Of a stretch of DNA of 64,000 nt, positions 61,421 through 64,000 are shown piece by piece (position 1 is the first letter of the stretch; the number at the start of each line of letters is the position of its first letter). Under the pieces are notes generated by a model. That model made no database searches and was not told where the DNA came from. It was given only the letters and a program-made list of their open reading frames with translations. This stretch comes from Candidatus Tidjanibacter faecipullorum (GTDB lineage Bacteria; Bacteroidota; Bacteroidia; Bacteroidales; Rikenellaceae), in contig DXCC01000031.1 in the NCBI GenBank assembly GCA_019116245.1, positions 21,974-85,973 of the forward strand. The letters are read 5' to 3'. The translations under genes and the position numbers were made by a program.

Positions 61421-61692
61421 GGATTTGTAATATCATTTTTCCCGAGACCTTATTCCCGGTTAAATTCCGTCCAGCGGCAGACATTTTTGCATGCGTATGG
61501 TTTGGTGACGCTGTTCCCACAATTTTAATCCCTTAAACATGGTACGCAGTAGCTACGTTGGCTGACTGCGAGAAACCCGTCGGTGGCGAGGAGATCATTG
61601 GTGCAGCATCCTATATAATACGCCGACGGGTGTCGTTTCGGACATTCATAGCGCCGACGCCAACGGCGAGCAACATGTCGCCTTGCTTATAG
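61421..61692 (+). pseudogene. Decayed third copy of the BACON lipoprotein unit
   Basis: The leader GGATTTGTAAT-TCATT (61421) and CACAATTTTAATCCC (61519) match the leaders of copies A/B. Then from 61546 the frame reads AVATLADCEKPVGGEEIIG, aligning with VATLLAGCDQPAGEETG of copy B. The start codon region (about 35 bp) is deleted, and the frame runs into unrelated sequence and a stop at 61690-61692. No BACON part remains, so it is a truncated pseudogene. Confidence 0.7.
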
Positions 61693-61730
61693 GACCGTAC
61701 GGGTGTCGTTGGCATCCTTTTAAGACGAAA

Positions 61731-61756
61731 CGCCGCAGGATCATGATCCTGCGGCG
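61731..61756 (-). terminator. Hairpin after the minus-strand lipoprotein gene
   Basis: Palindrome with arms CGCCGCAGGATC and GATCCTGCGGCG; on the minus strand it is followed by TTTCGTCTT, a weak T-tract, 28 bp after the stop. Confidence 0.55.
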
Positions 61757-61783
61757 GTTGAGTGTATTTACCGAAACTGCGAG

Positions 61784-62266
61784 TTACGCTTCGTCGTCGG
61801 GCGTCGGTTCGGGATCGTCGGGGAAGAACTCTTCGACAATCCAATATTCGAATGCGCGGACAGCATCGCTGACATACGTGATGTCGTAATAGTTCCAGTC
61901 AAAGATTTTGTCCTCGTTGGCGCCATATTGAGTGAACTGCCGGTTACCGTCCGAAACGGTTACTACGGTTTCGTTGCCGTAGGCGAAGGGCGGATACCAA
62001 TGTCCCGGAATGTTGGTCAGCGTCAACGTATCCCGTTTGTTCGGTTTGATGGTGAGGGTACCGCTGTCGAATGCATGATAGTCGCTGCCCGTGAACGAGA
62101 TGGTGATTGTCTCTGAACACTTGTTCAGATAGATGTAGTGCGCAGTTGTCCACGGATCGACATCCCATTCGCTACCATCATCTCCGCCGGGATCCTGCAC
62201 GGGAGTACTGCATGCGATTGCCGTCCACAGCGGCAACAGGCTCAATAGAAAGGTTAGTTTTTTCAT
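61784..62266 (-). CDS. Hypothetical small lipoprotein
   Basis: 160 residues: signal MKKLTFLLSLLPLWTAIACS with Cys19, an acidic linker (DPGGDDGSEWDVD), then a beta-rich domain (YIYLNKCSETITISFTG, GTLTIKPNKRDTLTLTNIPG, NETVVTVSDGNRQF) and an acidic tail (EEFFPDDPEPTPDDEA). No family recognised. Convergent with the decayed lipoprotein copy; its start is 53 bp downstream of the hppA stop on the same strand. Confidence 0.75.
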   Translation of the reverse strand: MKKLTFLLSLLPLWTAIACSTPVQDPGGDDGSEWDVDPWTTAHYIYLNKCSETITISFTGSDYHAFDSGTLTIKPNKRDTLTLTNIPGHWYPPFAYGNETVVTVSDGNRQFTQYGANEDKIFDWNYYDITYVSDAVRAFEYWIVEEFFPDDPEPTPDDEA

Positions 62267-62319
62267 AGGACATGGGTTTTGTCTTATACAAGCAATAATC
62301 ATGCCAAAATAAATCCCGT

Positions 62320-64000
62320 TTACAGCAGGCTGTAGGCTACGGTCAGACCGGCCATGACGATGGCAACCATGCTCATCAGTTTGATGAGGATGTTGAGCGA
62401 CGGACCCGCCGTATCCTTGAACGGATCGCCCACCGTATCGCCCACGATGGCAGCCTTGTGGTCATCCGATCCCTTGCCGCCGACGTGGCCCTCTTCGATG
62501 TACTTCTTGGCATTGTCCCATGCGCCGCCCGCATTGGCCATGAAGATCGCCAGCACGAATCCGGCTCCCAATGCGCCGGCCAGCAGTCCCAGAACGCCTG
62601 CCACGCCGAACACCAGCCCCGTCACGACCGGAGCCAGGATGGCAATCACGCTGGGCAGCAACATTTCGCGTTGGGCGCCCCGGGTGGAGATGGCCACGCA
62701 GCGCGCATAATCGGGCGTGGCTTCACCGGTCAGGATGCCCTTGATCTCGCGGAATTGCCGCCGCACTTCGGCCACCATGCTTTGGGCGGCCCGTCCCACC
62801 GCATTCATCGTCAGTCCGCAGAACAGAAAGGCCATCATGGCGCCGATGAAGATGCCCACCAGCACGTTGGGATTCATCAGGTTGACCTGGTAGTAGTCCA
62901 TGAAATCTGGAATGGTGGCCTCCGCTACGGCCACGGTCGAACCGTCCGACAGGGTGAGTGCCGTGCGGCCCAGGTGACCCAGTCCGATGCGGATCTCCTC
63001 GATGTAGGAGGCCAGCAGGGCCAGGGCGGTCAGCGCGGCCGAACCGATGGCAAAACCTTTGCCCGTTGCGGCGGTCGTATTGCCCAGTGCGTCGAGCGTA
63101 TCGGTACGCTGGCGCACCGTCTCCTCCATACCGGCCATCTGGGCATTGCCGCCCGCATTGTCGGCAATGGGACCGTAGGCGTCGGTTGCCAGGGTGATGC
63201 CGAGCGTGGAGAGCATGCCCACGGCGGCAATGGCAATGCCGTAGAGCCCCGTCTGGAGATTCGCTCCGGAGAGCATGTCGGCCGTCTGGAACCGTACGGC
63301 ACAAAGGAAGGAAAGGATGATGGCCGCGCAGATCGTGATGACCGGGATGGCCGTCGAGACCATGCCCATGCCGATGCCCGATATGATGACGGTGGCGGGC
63401 CCTGTTCCGGCACTCTCGGCAATCTTGCGGGTGGGCCGGTAGGAATGGGAGGTGTAGTATTCGGTCACTTGTCCGATGATGATGCCGGCGATCAGGCCGA
63501 TCACCACCGATCCGGTCAGCCAGGCCCAGTTGGGTAGGCGGAGCCAGTAGAGCACGCCGAAGGAGGACAATGCAATCAGCACGGCGCTCAGATTGACACC
63601 GAAGCCGAGCGACCGCAGCAGCTGTTTCATGGTAGCGCCGTCGTGGGTACGTACCGTGAAGATGCCGATGATGGAGAGCAGGATGCCGACGGCGGCGATC
63701 AGCATCGGGGCCAGTACGGCCCGTACCTGCAGATCGGGGTCGGCCACGAAAGCGGCCGCACCGATGGCCGCCGTGGCGAGAATCGACCCGCAGTAGCTTT
63801 CGTAGAGGTCGGCTCCCATGCCGGCCACGTCACCCACGTTGTCGCCCACGTTGTCGGCAATGGTGGCGGGGTTGCGGGGATCGTCTTCCGGGATGCCCGC
63901 CTCGACCTTGCCCACCAGGTCGGCGCCCACGTCGGCTGCCTTGGTGTAGATGCCGCCACCCACACGGGCGAAGAGGGCCTGCGTGGAGGCGCCCATGCCG
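62320..64000 (-). CDS. hppA: Membrane-bound K+-dependent pyrophosphatase (5' partial)
   Basis: The visible 560 codons are the C-terminal part of a ~730-residue enzyme; the N-terminal helices lie beyond the window. Substrate-site motif [37 protein letters not shown], and C-terminal [14 protein letters not shown] plus [32 protein letters not shown] has Ala where K+-independent enzymes have Lys, so it should need K+ and is probably a Na+ (or Na+/H+) pump. It recovers energy from pyrophosphate and fits the Na+ economy of the mmd pump. Confidence 0.95.
   Translation of the reverse strand, partial: GMGASTQALFARVGGGIYTKAADVGADLVGKVEAGIPEDDPRNPATIADNVGDNVGDVAGMGADLYESYCGSILATAAIGAAAFVADPDLQVRAVLAPMLIAAVGILLSIIGIFTVRTHDGATMKQLLRSLGFGVNLSAVLIALSSFGVLYWLRLPNWAWLTGSVVIGLIAGIIIGQVTEYYTSHSYRPTRKIAESAGTGPATVIISGIGMGMVSTAIPVITICAAIILSFLCAVRFQTADMLSGANLQTGLYGIAIAAVGMLSTLGITLATDAYGPIADNAGGNAQMAGMEETVRQRTDTLDALGNTTAATGKGFAIGSAALTALALLASYIEEIRIGLGHLGRTALTLSDGSTVAVAEATIPDFMDYYQVNLMNPNVLVGIFIGAMMAFLFCGLTMNAVGRAAQSMVAEVRRQFREIKGILTGEATPDYARCVAISTRGAQREMLLPSVIAILAPVVTGLVFGVAGVLGLLAGALGAGFVLAIFMANAGGAWDNAKKYIEEGHVGGKGSDDHKAAIVGDTVGDPFKDTAGPSLNILIKLMSMVAIVMAGLTVAYSLL

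Noticed and set aside
61626..61710. Insertion sequence footprint: direct repeat ACGGGTGTCGTT at 61626 and 61699
   Set aside because: A 12-bp repeat without terminal inverted repeats or transposase; too short to claim.

Overview
The window is one stretch of chromosome from a Bacteroidota bacterium, almost certainly Bacteroidales. The evidence is many -7 boxes of the TAnnTTTG type (often TATCTTTG) with -33 TTTG/TTG, few strong Shine-Dalgarno sites, BACON-domain lipoproteins, a LytS/LytTR pair, a Na+-pumping methylmalonyl-CoA decarboxylase and a Na+/K+ type pyrophosphatase. The GC-rich codons and gene set suggest a Rikenellaceae/Alistipes-like gut organism; that genus-level guess is inference. 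I see no integrase, transposase, phage gene or CRISPR array. This is mainly core chromosome with a few lineage-specific islands.

Layout. 1-6.5 kb: a LytS/LytTR two-component pair (first gene cut by the window edge), tRNA-Ser, purB-purA, a pRiA4b ORF-3-like gene overlapping miaA, tRNA-Gly. 6.6-12.3 kb: aquaporin; an OprP-like porin followed by a triple lamin-tail-domain lipoprotein and a secreted metallophosphoesterase (a candidate phosphate or nucleic-acid scavenging unit); a small unknown gene. 12.4-16.8 kb: MarR-TolC-HlyD-MFS efflux operon with a perfect palindromic operator; the marR frame is broken at a T6 run. 16.9-25.6 kb: C1 aminopeptidase, Eis-like acetyltransferase, rsmE with a split chromate transporter and a small GNAT, M3 peptidase, meaB. 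25.8-30.6 kb: methylmalonyl-CoA epimerase and the decarboxylase pump, whose gamma-like subunit is fused to a lamin tail domain. meaB, mce and the pump together describe the succinate-to-propionate branch.

30.7-38.4 kb: a two-lobed retropepsin-like gene broken at a C6 run, tRNA-Lys, a pseudouridine synthase with a long Arg-rich tail, prmC-recX, an MFS pump and an XRE regulator. 38.8-44.5 kb (minus strand): dnaA, then recA-rsh-small membrane protein-HIT. 44.6-55 kb: phosphohexomutase, truA, then dapB-lepB-yigZ-uvrA-M16 peptidase-O-methyltransferase. 55-58.4 kb (minus strand): thiE-thiC-thi4 under a TPP riboswitch.

58.3-62.3 kb is the most unusual region. A unit made of the riboswitch-flanking DNA, a promoter, a leader of about 140 nt and a BACON lipoprotein gene is duplicated in tandem. 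The second unit carries a truncated riboswitch half that has lost the TPP-sensing part. A third unit is a decayed remnant. The BACON segments share a 93-bp identical block, which points to recent gene conversion. The window ends inside hppA.
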